Positions 23,842 through 32,573 of a stretch of 64,000 bases of DNA are shown here, piece by piece. Below the pieces are notes generated by a model, which did not search any database, was not told where the DNA came from, and saw nothing but the letters and a program-made list of their open reading frames with translations. Both the position numbers and the translations under genes were made by a program. Location of the stretch: assembly GCF_025751535.1 (NCBI RefSeq), contig NZ_JAOWLC010000001.1:1-64000 (forward strand). Reading direction: 5' to 3'. Each line of letters begins with the position of its first letter. The stretch's first letter is position 1. This stretch comes from Lentibacter sp. XHP0401 (GTDB lineage: Bacteria; Pseudomonadota; Alphaproteobacteria; Rhodobacterales; Rhodobacteraceae).

Positions 23842-26652
23842 ATGGAATTTGCACAGAAAATCACCCGCCTGCCAAGGGCTTATGACAATGAACGCGGCGC
23901 CGAGGCGCGTGGGATTTTTGGCGGGTTGAGGGGTGATCTGGCCAAGCTTGTGGAGGGGGCCGGGGGGTGCAGCCCTTACTTGCTGTCGCTGATGAGCCGT
24001 GAGGCGGCCTGGATGAACACGGCGTTCGATGCGCCTGAAGCGGTGCTTAAGGCCGAGTTTGCTAGGTTGCATGAGGTTGGTGCACCTGATCTTGGCAGTG
24101 AGCTGCGCCGTGCCAAGAAGCGTGTGGCCTTGCTTACGGGCTTGGCTGACTTGGGCGGTGTCTGGGCGCTTGAGCAAGTGACAGGGACGCTCACCGAGTT
24201 TGCCGACCTGTCAGTAAACCTGAGCCTGAGAGCGGCTCTGGGCGCAGAAATCAAGCGTGGCAAGCTGCCAGGGATGACGGAAGACGACCTTGACGCACTG
24301 GGCGGTATGTTTGTGCTTTGCATGGGCAAGATGGGTGCATTCGAGCTGAATTATTCGTCCGACATTGACTTGATTTGCCTGTTTGACGAGACCCGCTTTG
24401 AACGCGACGATTTCTTTGAGGCGCGCAAGGCGTTTATCAAAGCGACGCGAACGATGAGCGCAATGCTGAATGACCGCACGGCGGAGGGCTATGTCTTCCG
24501 CACTGATCTGCGGTTGCGCCCTGACCCCGCGGTGACACCCGTTTGCATGGCTGCGGAGGCGGCGGAGCGATACTACGAGAGCCTCGGGCGCACTTGGGAG
24601 CGCGCGGCTTATATCAAGGCGCGCTGCGGTGTGGGTGATATTTCGGCGGGTGAGACCTTCCTTGAGACGTTGCGCCCGTTTGTATGGCGTAAGCATCTGG
24701 ATTTTGCCGCCATTGAAGATGCGCACAACATGCGCCTGCGGATACGCGAGCATAAAGGCCTTGGCGGGGCGATCGACCTGCTGGGCCACAATATGAAGCT
24801 TGGGCGCGGGGGAATCCGCGAGATCGAGTTTTTCACCCAGACGCGGCAGCTTATATCGGGGGGGCGTGACCCTGATTTGCGCGAGCGGCGCACCGTGCCT
24901 GCTTTGGGAGTTTTGGCCGAGAAAGGTTGGGTGCCTCAGGGTGTGGCGCAGGTTTTGGGCGCGCATTACCGAGCGCACCGCGAGGTGGAGCACCGTGTGC
25001 AGATGATCGCTGACCAGCAGACGCATTTGCTGCCCGCCACGCCTGAGGGCATGGAGCAGCTTGCCGCCTTTATGGGCGTGTCGCGTGAGGTGATGGAAGC
25101 CGACTTGCATAGCCGCCTTGAGGAAGTGCACGAGCTGACAGAGGGCTTTTTTGCTCCTGATGCCATAGCGCAGGAGGCGGAAAGCCTTGAGCTGGAAATT
25201 CCCGAGCTGGACAGTGAGGTGATCAGCCGATGGCCGACTTATGCGGCGCTGCGCTCGGAGCGGGGAACGCAGATATTCAAACGCCTGAAGCCTGATATTC
25301 TGCGGGCACTGGCCAAATCATCCGACCCTCATGCGGCGTTGTTGGCCTTTGACGGCTTTCTGGCGGGCTTGCCTGCGGGGGTGCAGCTTTTCTCGCTGTT
25401 TGAAGCGAACATGCAGCTTGTTGACCTTGTGGTTGATATTGTCAGCACGGCGCCTGCTTTGGCGACTTACCTCAGCCGCAATTCGAGCGTGTTTGACGCT
25501 GTGATTGGCGGAGATTTCTTTTCAGAGTGGCCCGGTGTGTCTCCGCTTGCGGCGGAGCTTTCAGCGCGGCTTGCGGCAGAAGATGATTACGAGCGCAAGC
25601 TTGATCAGGCGCGGCGCTGGAACAAAGAGTGGCACTTTCGTGTGGGCGTGCATTTCTTGCGTGGCCTGACGGGGGCCGAGGAGGCAGGTGCGCAATATGC
25701 CCAACTGGCCGAGGCTGCCCTCAAGGCGCTTTGGCCCGAAGTTGTGGCGCAGTTTGCCGAAAAGCACGGCCCCCCGCCCGGCAAGGGCGCAGCGGTGATT
25801 GGTATGGGCTCGCTCGGGGCGGGGCGGCTGAGCAGCGCGTCTGATCTGGATATCATTGTGATTTATGACCCAGAGGATGTGGAAATGTCCGAAGGCCGCC
25901 GTCCGCTGGCCACGCGGCCTTATTATGCGCGCCTCACACAGGCTATGGTGACAGCGGTAAGTGCGCCTATGGCGGAAGGTAGGCTCTATGAGCTTGATAT
26001 GCGTCTGCGCCCCTCGGGGAACCAAGGGCCTGTGGCAACGAGTTGGCCAGCTTTCAAGGCTTATCAGCTTGATGAGGCCTGGCTTTGGGAGCATTTGGCA
26101 CTGGTACGTGCGCGCCCTGTCTGCGGGCTTGAAACGCTGGGGGCAGAGTTTACGGCCTTCAGGCAAGCGCTTTTGGCGGAAAAGGGGCAAGACCGTGAAC
26201 GCACGTGCAAAGGCATTGCCGAGATGCGGGGCAAGATTGCGGCAGCCAAGGCTCCGAATGGACCGTGGGATGCCAAGCTCGGCCGCGGACGGCTGCAAGA
26301 CATTGAACTTTTCTCGCAGATGGGGGCTTTGACGGCGGAGGCCACTGGCGCGAGCAGCATGCGGGTGCAGGCAGGTGTAAAGGGGCTTTTGAGGGCCGGG
26401 CTGATCGACAAAACCGATAGCGAAGCCTTGATGCGCGCTTATCGTTTGCTCTGGGCGCTGAACCTGAGCACGCGGTTTTTGTCGGACAAACCGTTTGAGG
26501 CGGAGGCCGCAAGCGAGGGCGCAACCCAGCTTGTATTGCGAGAAACAGGGTCACAAGACCTTGCCAGCCTGCGGGATGAGTTGCAAAGCTGCACAGAGAG
26601 GGTGGCCACGATGATTGATGCCGTATTGGAGGGACCAGACGATGAAGGGTGA
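23842..26652 (+). CDS. glnE: Bifunctional glutamine synthetase adenylyltransferase/deadenylase
   Basis: GlnE (936 residues) adenylylates and deadenylylates glutamine synthetase in response to PII. Two nucleotidyltransferase domains are visible: N-terminal with GKMGAFELNYSSDIDLICLF (about residues 161-180, adenylyl-removing) and C-terminal with GMGSLGAGRLSSASDLDIIV (about 653-672, adenylyltransferase), each with the DxD metal motif and joined by helical linkers. Length matches the family. AGGAG lies 17 bases upstream, farther than usual, so the start is slightly uncertain. The 3' end overlaps a small gene by 11 bases. Confidence 0.97.
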   Translation: MEFAQKITRLPRAYDNERGAEARGIFGGLRGDLAKLVEGAGGCSPYLLSLMSREAAWMNTAFDAPEAVLKAEFARLHEVGAPDLGSELRRAKKRVALLTGLADLGGVWALEQVTGTLTEFADLSVNLSLRAALGAEIKRGKLPGMTEDDLDALGGMFVLCMGKMGAFELNYSSDIDLICLFDETRFERDDFFEARKAFIKATRTMSAMLNDRTAEGYVFRTDLRLRPDPAVTPVCMAAEAAERYYESLGRTWERAAYIKARCGVGDISAGETFLETLRPFVWRKHLDFAAIEDAHNMRLRIREHKGLGGAIDLLGHNMKLGRGGIREIEFFTQTRQLISGGRDPDLRERRTVPALGVLAEKGWVPQGVAQVLGAHYRAHREVEHRVQMIADQQTHLLPATPEGMEQLAAFMGVSREVMEADLHSRLEEVHELTEGFFAPDAIAQEAESLELEIPELDSEVISRWPTYAALRSERGTQIFKRLKPDILRALAKSSDPHAALLAFDGFLAGLPAGVQLFSLFEANMQLVDLVVDIVSTAPALATYLSRNSSVFDAVIGGDFFSEWPGVSPLAAELSARLAAEDDYERKLDQARRWNKEWHFRVGVHFLRGLTGAEEAGAQYAQLAEAALKALWPEVVAQFAEKHGPPPGKGAAVIGMGSLGAGRLSSASDLDIIVIYDPEDVEMSEGRRPLATRPYYARLTQAMVTAVSAPMAEGRLYELDMRLRPSGNQGPVATSWPAFKAYQLDEAWLWEHLALVRARPVCGLETLGAEFTAFRQALLAEKGQDRERTCKGIAEMRGKIAAAKAPNGPWDAKLGRGRLQDIELFSQMGALTAEATGASSMRVQAGVKGLLRAGLIDKTDSEALMRAYRLLWALNLSTRFLSDKPFEAEAASEGATQLVLRETGSQDLASLRDELQSCTERVATMIDAVLEGPDDEG

Positions 26653-26905
26653 CATATATGACCCCAAGGCGCTCATCCGCGAAGCTTACAACATCGACGG
26701 GATCACAGCGTCGGAGTGCCGCACAATTTTTCTGGACTGGGCCTTGAGCCTGCCTGTGGAAATGGACCAGAAAGACACAATTTTGAAGCTTCTGGAGCGC
26801 CATGGAGATCATGGCCATCCGATGACCGAAGTGATGCAGGAGGGGCTCCAAACGATGGCTGCCCCGCGCCGCAGGGGCGGCTGGCAAGCGCGCCGCCGTG
26901 ATTAA
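26642..26905 (+). CDS. Small hypothetical protein coupled to glnE
   Basis: An 87-residue soluble protein starting 11 bases inside the end of glnE. It is helical and acidic at the N-terminus (DPKALIREAYNIDGI, then SECRTIFLDWALSLP) with a basic C-terminus (APRRRGGWQARRRD). I do not recognise a family. The overlap implies translational coupling with GlnE, but a role in nitrogen control is only inference. Confidence 0.7.
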   Translation: MKGDIYDPKALIREAYNIDGITASECRTIFLDWALSLPVEMDQKDTILKLLERHGDHGHPMTEVMQEGLQTMAAPRRRGGWQARRRD

Positions 26906-27058
26906 TATCTGAAAAACAAAGCGTTATGAAGTGTGTGGCTCTGAGGGAACACCTTGTGGCAACACGTATTTACCTACAAGTTGCCTTAAAGTCGTCCCAT
27001 TCCAAGGCCAGATTTCTCCTCAAGCAGAACGCGGGCAGAGTGCCCAAGGAGAATTAAC

Positions 27059-27730
27059 ATGAAACTGATCAAAGCAACACTGGTGGCCGCGATGGCCCTG
27101 ACTGTTTCGGGCTGTGCCAGCATGGATGTGGCAACACGCAACGCGCCGTTTGAGGCCGTAAAAGAACAGCAACCATTGAGCGAGATTGTCGCGGTAAGTG
27201 ATGTGAAAGTATCTGTTTCACGCGACCTGCGTGTTTCGGAAGCGGAAGTTTTCTACCCTGTTGCAGACATTGTCTGGCGCGGTGACGAGCGTGGCGACCG
27301 CTATGAGCAAGTTGGAGCAATTTTTAACGAGAGCGCAAAAGTAGCCACCCAAGACCTTAAAGGTGACGTGCCCGCGCGTATCGAGATCGACGTTCTGCGC
27401 TTTCATTCTGTGACCGACAAAACCCGTTACACTGTCGGCGGGACACATTCGATCAGCTTTTTGCTGAGCGTGAAAGACCCCGAGAGCGGGCTTGACCTTG
27501 TGGCGCCACGCAAGATCAAATCTGATTTGCACGCATTTGGCGGACAAGAGGCCATTGCAGCTGATGCACGGGGCGAAACACAGAAAGTGCGTGTGAGTGC
27601 GCATCTTGCTTCTGTGATCCGACAAGAGCTTTCGACTGTGGCTGCACCTGACGCTGTTGTGAGCCGTAACCGGCAGGTTGATACCCTGACATCGGCACCG
27701 ATGAAATCTAGCCTTACCCGCGTGTACTAA
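27059..27730 (+). CDS. Lipoprotein of unknown function (possibly DUF6778)
   Basis: A 223-residue predicted lipoprotein: MKLIKATLVAAMALTVSGC ends in a lipobox with the modified Cys at residue 19. The body begins ASMDVATRNAPFE and has a beta-rich middle (RIEIDVLRFHSVTDK, YTVGGTHSISFLLSV). It resembles Rhodobacterales lipoproteins I recall as DUF6778, though I am not certain. AAGGAG precedes the ATG. It stands alone; the next gene starts 39 bases later inside a strong hairpin that may also terminate this transcript. Confidence 0.75.
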   Translation: MKLIKATLVAAMALTVSGCASMDVATRNAPFEAVKEQQPLSEIVAVSDVKVSVSRDLRVSEAEVFYPVADIVWRGDERGDRYEQVGAIFNESAKVATQDLKGDVPARIEIDVLRFHSVTDKTRYTVGGTHSISFLLSVKDPESGLDLVAPRKIKSDLHAFGGQEAIAADARGETQKVRVSAHLASVIRQELSTVAAPDAVVSRNRQVDTLTSAPMKSSLTRVY

Positions 27731-27757
27731 GGCTTTCACACCGATCAAAAAGTAATG

Positions 27758-27786
27758 TAAGGGAGCTGTATGACACAGCTCCCTTA
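27758..27786 (+). promoter_or_regulatory. 12-bp hairpin enclosing the start codon of the methyltransferase gene
   Basis: TAAGGGAGCTGT (27758-27769) pairs perfectly with ACAGCTCCCTTA (27775-27786); the five-base loop ATGAC contains the start codon at 27770-27772. The 5' arm holds the ribosome-binding AAGGGAG, and the 3' arm is codons 2-6. When folded, the ribosome site would be hidden. The stem could also act as a terminator for the upstream lipoprotein gene. Confidence 0.7.
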
Positions 27787-28966
27787 TTCCGTTATTCGCC
27801 TCAAACCCAAAGCAGACGCGCGCAAGATCCGCCATGGCGCGCCTTGGGTGTTTGACAACGAGCTTGTGCTCGACCGCCGCACAAAGGCCATTGCCAAGGG
27901 CGAGGTGGTGCTTTTGGAGGATGCCGAGCGCGCGCCTATGGGGCTGGTCGGCTTCAATGCCGAGAGCCGGATTACAGGCAGGATGCTGGACCGCGATGTG
28001 ACTGCCGTGATTGATGCCAAGTGGTTCGCAGCCAAGCTTTCCAAGGCGCTTGATATGCGAGAGCGGCTTTATGCAGACCCTTTTTACCGTCTTGTTCATG
28101 CGGAGGCAGACGGGCTTCCCGGAGTTGTGATTGACCGCTTTGGCGACACTGTGGTTTTGCAGCCGAACGCTGCTTGGGCCGAAGCCAAGCTTGACGCTCT
28201 GTGCGAGGCTTTGCTTGGATTGGAAGGCATCACGACGATTTTGAAAAATGCCACGGGCCGCGCGCGCGGTTTGGAAGGTCTTGACGATGTAAGTGCTGTG
28301 CTCGCAGGCATTTCTCCAAGCGGGCCTGTGCCAGTGAAAATGAATGGCGCAACCTATATGGCCGATCTGACCGGCGGGCAGAAAACAGGTATCTTCTTTG
28401 ACCAGCGCGACAATCAGGCTTTTGCGGCAAAGCTCAGTCAAGGTGCTGATGTTCTTGATGTTTTTTCCCACGTGGGCGGCTTTGCTCTTGCCGCTTTGGC
28501 GCATGGCGCGTCGAGTGCTCTGGCTGTTGATGGCTCGGCACCGGCGCTTGAGTTGGCGCAGGCAGGGGCCGAAGCTTCGGGCGTTTCAGGGGCGTTTGAA
28601 ACCCGTGTGTCTGATGCCTTTGATGCGCTTGCCGCATTGGCCGAAGAGGGGCGTAAATTTGATGTGGTGATCTGTGATCCGCCCGCATTTGCGCCGTCTA
28701 AAAAGGCTCTTGATGCAGGCCTTCGCGCTTATGAGAGGATCGCGCGACTGGCTTCTGTTTTGGTTAAGGATGGCGGCTATTTGGGCCTGTGTTCCTGTTC
28801 ACATGCGGCGGATCTGGGCAAGTTTCGTGCAGCTTCCAGCCGTGGCATTGGCCGTGCGGGGCGCACGAGCCAGCTTATCCACACAGGTTTTGCTGGGCCA
28901 GATCATCCTCTGATGCCGCAGCTTGCGGAAAGCGGATATCTCAAAGCGCTGTTCTATCGGTTGTGA
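27770..28966 (+). CDS. RlmI-like SAM-dependent rRNA methyltransferase
   Basis: A 398-residue class I methyltransferase of the RlmI/RlmK family that makes m5C in 23S rRNA. An N-terminal PUA-like region (LKPKADARKIRHGAPWVFDN) is followed by the central EEHGI-type domain and a Rossmann fold with ADVLDVFSHVGGFALAALAH (SAM site) and DVVICDPPAFAPSKKAL (catalytic DPP-type motif IV), then LCSCSH. The conserved cysteine in CSCSH fits an m5C enzyme. Its ribosome site lies inside the hairpin described at 27758-27786. The stop overlaps the PIN gene's GTG start (GTGA). Confidence 0.9.
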   Translation: MTQLPYSVIRLKPKADARKIRHGAPWVFDNELVLDRRTKAIAKGEVVLLEDAERAPMGLVGFNAESRITGRMLDRDVTAVIDAKWFAAKLSKALDMRERLYADPFYRLVHAEADGLPGVVIDRFGDTVVLQPNAAWAEAKLDALCEALLGLEGITTILKNATGRARGLEGLDDVSAVLAGISPSGPVPVKMNGATYMADLTGGQKTGIFFDQRDNQAFAAKLSQGADVLDVFSHVGGFALAALAHGASSALAVDGSAPALELAQAGAEASGVSGAFETRVSDAFDALAALAEEGRKFDVVICDPPAFAPSKKALDAGLRAYERIARLASVLVKDGGYLGLCSCSHAADLGKFRAASSRGIGRAGRTSQLIHTGFAGPDHPLMPQLAESGYLKALFYRL

Positions 28967-29502
28967 AGCTTCTGCTTGATACATGTGTGCTCTACCCGAC
29001 GGTGATGCGCGAGATGCTTTTGGGTGTGGCAGATGCGGGTGCTTTCGAGCCTATTTGGTCTGCCGAGATCGAGGGCGAATGGGCGCATACGGCCGAGAAG
29101 CATGAGGCGGGTGCGCGGGTGTTTGCTGAAGGCGAGATTGCCATGCTCAATGCCCGCTGGCCCAACGCGCAGATACGCTATGGCGAAGGGTTGAAAACCC
29201 GGCTCTGGCTGCCTGACCAGAACGACATCCATGTGCTGGCGGCAGCTATTGCAGGGTCGGCCGATGCAATTATTACTTTGAATAAAAAGGACTTTCCCGC
29301 GCAAATATTGGCGGAAGAGGGCCTAAGCCTGATGGATCCCGATGCTTACCTGCGCGGGCTTTGGGCGGCGCAACCAGAGCTTGTGGCAAGTGTGGCCAAG
29401 CGTGTTCTGGCGAAGGCCTGCGAGCTGTCGGGGCAGGACTGGACGATGCGCGGATTGCTCAAAAAAGCGCGTCTGCCAAGGCTTGCCAAAGCACTGGATT
29501 AA
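28963..29502 (+). CDS. PIN-domain protein
   Basis: A 179-residue PIN-fold putative ribonuclease. The N-terminus LLLDTCVLYP carries the first conserved Asp, IEGEWAHTAEKHE a conserved Glu, DQNDIHVLAAAIAGSADAIIT the central acidic pair, and LNKKDFP the last, matching the four acidic residues of PIN nucleases. The GTG start overlaps the preceding stop codon (GTGA). No antitoxin gene is adjacent, so this is not an obvious VapBC pair; the coupling to an rRNA methyltransferase suggests an RNA-processing role, by inference. Its stop overlaps the M48 protease stop on the opposite strand by four bases. Confidence 0.82.
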   Translation: MKLLLDTCVLYPTVMREMLLGVADAGAFEPIWSAEIEGEWAHTAEKHEAGARVFAEGEIAMLNARWPNAQIRYGEGLKTRLWLPDQNDIHVLAAAIAGSADAIITLNKKDFPAQILAEEGLSLMDPDAYLRGLWAAQPELVASVAKRVLAKACELSGQDWTMRGLLKKARLPRLAKALD

Positions 29503-30185
29503 GCCCTTTCCCAACGGCTTTCGAGCGCGCGGATTGCGGCGATACGCTCTTCTGTTTTCGGGTGGCTCAGAAGCCAAGCGGGCGGGCGGCCCGCGACTGT
29601 GCCTGTGAGGGTTTCGAGCTTGTGAAACAACTCGATCTGAGGCGTGACACCAAAGCCAGCTTTGGTCATGAGGGCAGCGGCGTATTCATCGGCCTCGTAC
29701 TCATCAGAGCGTGACAGCCTTGCCGCAAGCAGTGTGGTGGCGAAGTTGGCCAGCCAGAAGCCGATGAACGGAATGAAGCGCGACAGCACCGCGCCGAGGG
29801 CCATGCGCATGGCATTCTGGCCGGAAAAGTCGATCATGCGGCGGCGGGAATGGCCGAGGGCAACATGGCCCAACTCGTGGGCGATGACGCTTGCAAGCTC
29901 TTCGGCGCTGACTTCTCCAGAGCGAAATTTGTTGTAAAATCCACGGGTTATGAAGATGCGCCCGTCAGGTGCGGCGAGGCCGTTGACAGGCTCGATCTCG
30001 TAAAGTTGCACGCGCACACGGGGAATGCCGAGGGCGGCTGCAAGGCGCTCAAGCACGGGCTGAAAAGACGGATCGACCAGCTCAACAGAATTCTCATCCA
30101 GCTCCTTGAGCGTGTTGCGCACGGAAAAGCGGTAAAGGATGTAGCCGTAGACAAGCGGCAGAAGGATAGGCAGAAGCTTTAACAT
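29499..30185 (-). CDS. M48-family zinc metalloprotease
   Basis: A 228-residue membrane-associated protease. An N-terminal membrane segment (residues 3-20) is followed by the HELGH zinc motif (His103, Glu104, His107), and the third ligand Glu164 in SDEYEADEYA; a second hydrophobic hairpin lies around 132-155. This matches HtpX/Ste24-like M48 peptidases that act on membrane proteins. The C-terminal SHPKTEERI is typical of the family. It is monocistronic and convergent with the PIN gene. Confidence 0.93.
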   Translation of the reverse strand: MLKLLPILLPLVYGYILYRFSVRNTLKELDENSVELVDPSFQPVLERLAAALGIPRVRVQLYEIEPVNGLAAPDGRIFITRGFYNKFRSGEVSAEELASVIAHELGHVALGHSRRRMIDFSGQNAMRMALGAVLSRFIPFIGFWLANFATTLLAARLSRSDEYEADEYAAALMTKAGFGVTPQIELFHKLETLTGTVAGRPPAWLLSHPKTEERIAAIRALESRWERA

Positions 30186-30459
30186 GTTCCTGATATGGGG
30201 GCTTTGGGCCCGTCACGCAACGGGCATTTCGGGATGTTGGCGGGGCGGGTATGTGTGTTTTCCTGTGTGAAGGTGGTGTTGCGGCACCTGAAGAGCTTAG
30301 CATCAAACCGGAGCGCAAAAGTTAGCGGAGCGTGCGCAGCCGCTTGGAGCCTGATCATCCGCGAATCGGATGGCCCATTAGGGGTGACAGGGGCGTTCTT
30401 CATGGGGCAAGGTTGGGATGGCGCGGGATTCGGGCCGGAGAGATTTGTGGAGGTCTGGT

Positions 30460-31194
30460 GTGCAGGACTATGAACTTGATCAAGGCTACGGCGGCGCAGC
30501 GAAGCTGGGGCTGATTGTGCTTTCAACAGATGAGACGCTGGAAAACGAAGCGCGTCAGGTTCTGGCGGGGCAGGATGTGAGCCTCGTTCATACGCGCATT
30601 CGGGCGGAGGCCGATGTGACACCTGAACGGCTGAAAATGATGGAAACAAGGCTTCCGGAGGCAGCCGCGCTCTTGCCCGAGGGGCTAACGGCTGTAGGCT
30701 ATGCCTGCACCTCGGCGAGCACGGTGATCGGCCCCGCACGGGTGACGGAGCTGGTGCGGATGAGCCACCCCGAGGCGGCGGTGAGTGATCCGATTTCTGC
30801 AGTGATGTCGGGCCTGAAGGCGCTGAAGGCAAAGCGGATCGGGTTTGTGAGCCCCTATGTGAAAGAGCTGACTGCGCCAATGCGTGTGTTTTTGGGGGCA
30901 GCGGGCTTTGAGACAGTAAGCGAGCTGAGCTTTGATCTGTCAGAAGACCGGATGGTGGCGCGGATTGACGAGAAGAGTGCGCTTCAAGCTATTGAAAAGG
31001 CATCGGAAAGCAGTGATGTTGACGCGATTTTTGTAAGCTGCACGAACCTGCGGACTTTTGGCATTCTGGAGGAGGCCGAGCGGCGCATCGGGCGCCCTGT
31101 GATCTCGTCGAACCAAGCGCTTATGTGGCATATGCTGCGGCTTGCAGGCGTTGAGGCGAAAGGTTGGGGGCCGGGACAGCTTTTCAAACTGTGA
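30460..31194 (+). CDS. Asp/Glu racemase superfamily protein (maleate isomerase-like)
   Basis: A 244-residue member of the Asp/Glu racemase superfamily, closest in pattern to maleate cis-trans isomerase and arylmalonate decarboxylase. The two candidate catalytic cysteines are in GYACTSAS and VSCTNLR, and SNQALMWHMLRLAG is the usual C-terminal block. The GTG start at 30460 is chosen because GGAGG lies six bases before it. No neighbouring gene suggests the substrate. Confidence 0.85.
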   Translation: MQDYELDQGYGGAAKLGLIVLSTDETLENEARQVLAGQDVSLVHTRIRAEADVTPERLKMMETRLPEAAALLPEGLTAVGYACTSASTVIGPARVTELVRMSHPEAAVSDPISAVMSGLKALKAKRIGFVSPYVKELTAPMRVFLGAAGFETVSELSFDLSEDRMVARIDEKSALQAIEKASESSDVDAIFVSCTNLRTFGILEEAERRIGRPVISSNQALMWHMLRLAGVEAKGWGPGQLFKL

Positions 31195-31256
31195 ACGCTG
31201 CGCACCGCTTGGTTAACAGGCATAGAAACGGCATGATTCCAGGGGGGGTGAAATGC

Positions 31257-31284
31257 GTGCACCCTGTGTGCACATCCCGTGCAC
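31257..31284. promoter_or_regulatory. Three GTGCAC palindromes with 11-bp period
   Basis: GTGCAC occurs at 31257-31262, 31268-31273 and 31279-31284, an exact 11-bp spacing that puts each copy on the same helix face. The array lies between two convergent gene ends, not in a promoter position. No known binding protein is recognised. Confidence 0.5.
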
Positions 31285-31338
31285 CGCCTGAACCGTGTCT
31301 GTGTTAACCGAAAATTAGACACTGGAGCGCACGCTGGC

Positions 31339-31357
31339 CTAAAGCGTTTTACATTTC
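31339..31357 (+). repeat. Short intergenic motif CTAAAGCGTTTT-ACATTTC (copy 1)
   Basis: A 19-base motif that recurs with two mismatches at 59071-59089. Both copies are intergenic and in the same orientation. Confidence 0.4.
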
Positions 31358-31383
31358 TCCGATAGAGACGGAGCACAAAGATT

Positions 31384-32565
31384 TCAGATCAGCTCGCGCA
31401 TACCACGGCTGATTCCATCAAGCGTCATTGGAACCATGCGGTTCTCGAAGATATCCTGAATCATGCCGATCGAATGGGTGTAGCCCCAGTATTTTTCCGG
31501 CACCGGGTTGATCCAGACGTTATGTGCCCATTGCGTGCGGGCACGCTCAAGCCAGACCTGGCCTGCCTCGGGGTTCCAATGCTCGTTTGCTCCTCCGGGG
31601 TAGGCCACCTCATAGGGCGACATGGAGGCATCACCTACGAATATACATTTGTAATCAGCGCCATAGGTGCGAAGCACCTCCCAAGTGGGGGTTTGCTGGT
31701 CCCAGCGGCGGGCATTGTCTTTCCACACGCCTTCATAGAGGCAGTTGTGAAAATAGAAATGTTCGAAGTGTTTGAACTCGGATTTGGCGGCGGAAAAGAG
31801 CTCTTCCACCATCTTGATGTGTGGGTCCATCGAGCCGCCGATATCGAGAAACAGCAGAACCTTGACGGCGTTGCGCCGCTCGGGGCGGGTTTTGACATCG
31901 AGGTAGCCGTGCTCTGCGGTGGCGCGGATCGTTCCGTCAAGGTCGAGCTCGTCATGTGCGCCATCCCGCGCCCAGCGGCGCAGGCGCTTGAGTGCAACTT
32001 TGATGTTGCGTGTGCCAAGCTCGACATCGCCATCGAGGTTTTTGAACTCGCGTTTGTCCCAGACTTTGACAGCGCTCTTGTGGCGGCTCTCGTTCTGGCC
32101 GATGCGCACACCTTCGGGGTTGTAACCGTAAGCGCCAAAAGGCGAGGTGCCTGCCGTGCCGATCCACTTGTTGCCGCCTTGGTGGCGGCCTTCTTGTTCC
32201 TTGAGGCGTTCTTTGAGCGTTTCCATAAGCTTGTCAAAGCCACCTAAAGCTTCGATCTCGGCGCGCTCTTCTTCGCTGAGATGCTTTTCGGCGAGCTTTT
32301 CAAGCCAATCAGAGGGGATATCGACCGCTTCTAAGACATCACTTAAAGGAAGGTCATCAAGACCTTGGAATGTATGTGCAAAAGCGCGGTCAAAGCGATC
32401 TATGTGGCGCTCGTCTTTGACCATTGCCGTGCGGGCGAGATAGTAGAACCCTTCGATATCATAGGTGACAAGGCCCGCTTTGACGGCTTCGAGAAATGTC
32501 AAATACTCGCGCAGGGAGACGGGGATTTGGGCTTCTCGAAGGTTTTCAAAGAAGGGCAGAAACAT
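31384..32565 (-). CDS. VWA-domain protein of the CoxE-like type
   Basis: A 393-residue cytoplasmic protein with an N-terminal helical region (FFENLREAQIPVSLREYLTF) and a C-terminal von Willebrand A domain whose metal site reads LFLDIGGSMDPH (DxGxS in place of DxSxS, usual for this subgroup). CoxE-like VWA proteins normally work with a MoxR AAA ATPase in metal insertion or complex assembly; no MoxR gene is nearby. It is the last gene of a leftward operon, eight bases after a 54-residue membrane protein and downstream of a DUF2927 lipoprotein. Confidence 0.9.
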   Translation of the reverse strand: MFLPFFENLREAQIPVSLREYLTFLEAVKAGLVTYDIEGFYYLARTAMVKDERHIDRFDRAFAHTFQGLDDLPLSDVLEAVDIPSDWLEKLAEKHLSEEERAEIEALGGFDKLMETLKERLKEQEGRHQGGNKWIGTAGTSPFGAYGYNPEGVRIGQNESRHKSAVKVWDKREFKNLDGDVELGTRNIKVALKRLRRWARDGAHDELDLDGTIRATAEHGYLDVKTRPERRNAVKVLLFLDIGGSMDPHIKMVEELFSAAKSEFKHFEHFYFHNCLYEGVWKDNARRWDQQTPTWEVLRTYGADYKCIFVGDASMSPYEVAYPGGANEHWNPEAGQVWLERARTQWAHNVWINPVPEKYWGYTHSIGMIQDIFENRMVPMTLDGISRGMRELI

Positions 32566-32573
32566 TGCGGGCC

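Noticed and set aside
28963-29502. VapC-type toxin of a toxin-antitoxin pair
   Set aside because: No small antitoxin gene lies upstream or downstream; upstream is a methyltransferase overlapping by GTGA, downstream is a convergent protease gene.
31304-31318. CtrA-like site TTAACCGAAAATTAG
   Set aside because: The second half-site deviates from TTAA and the site lies between convergent gene ends, not in a promoter.
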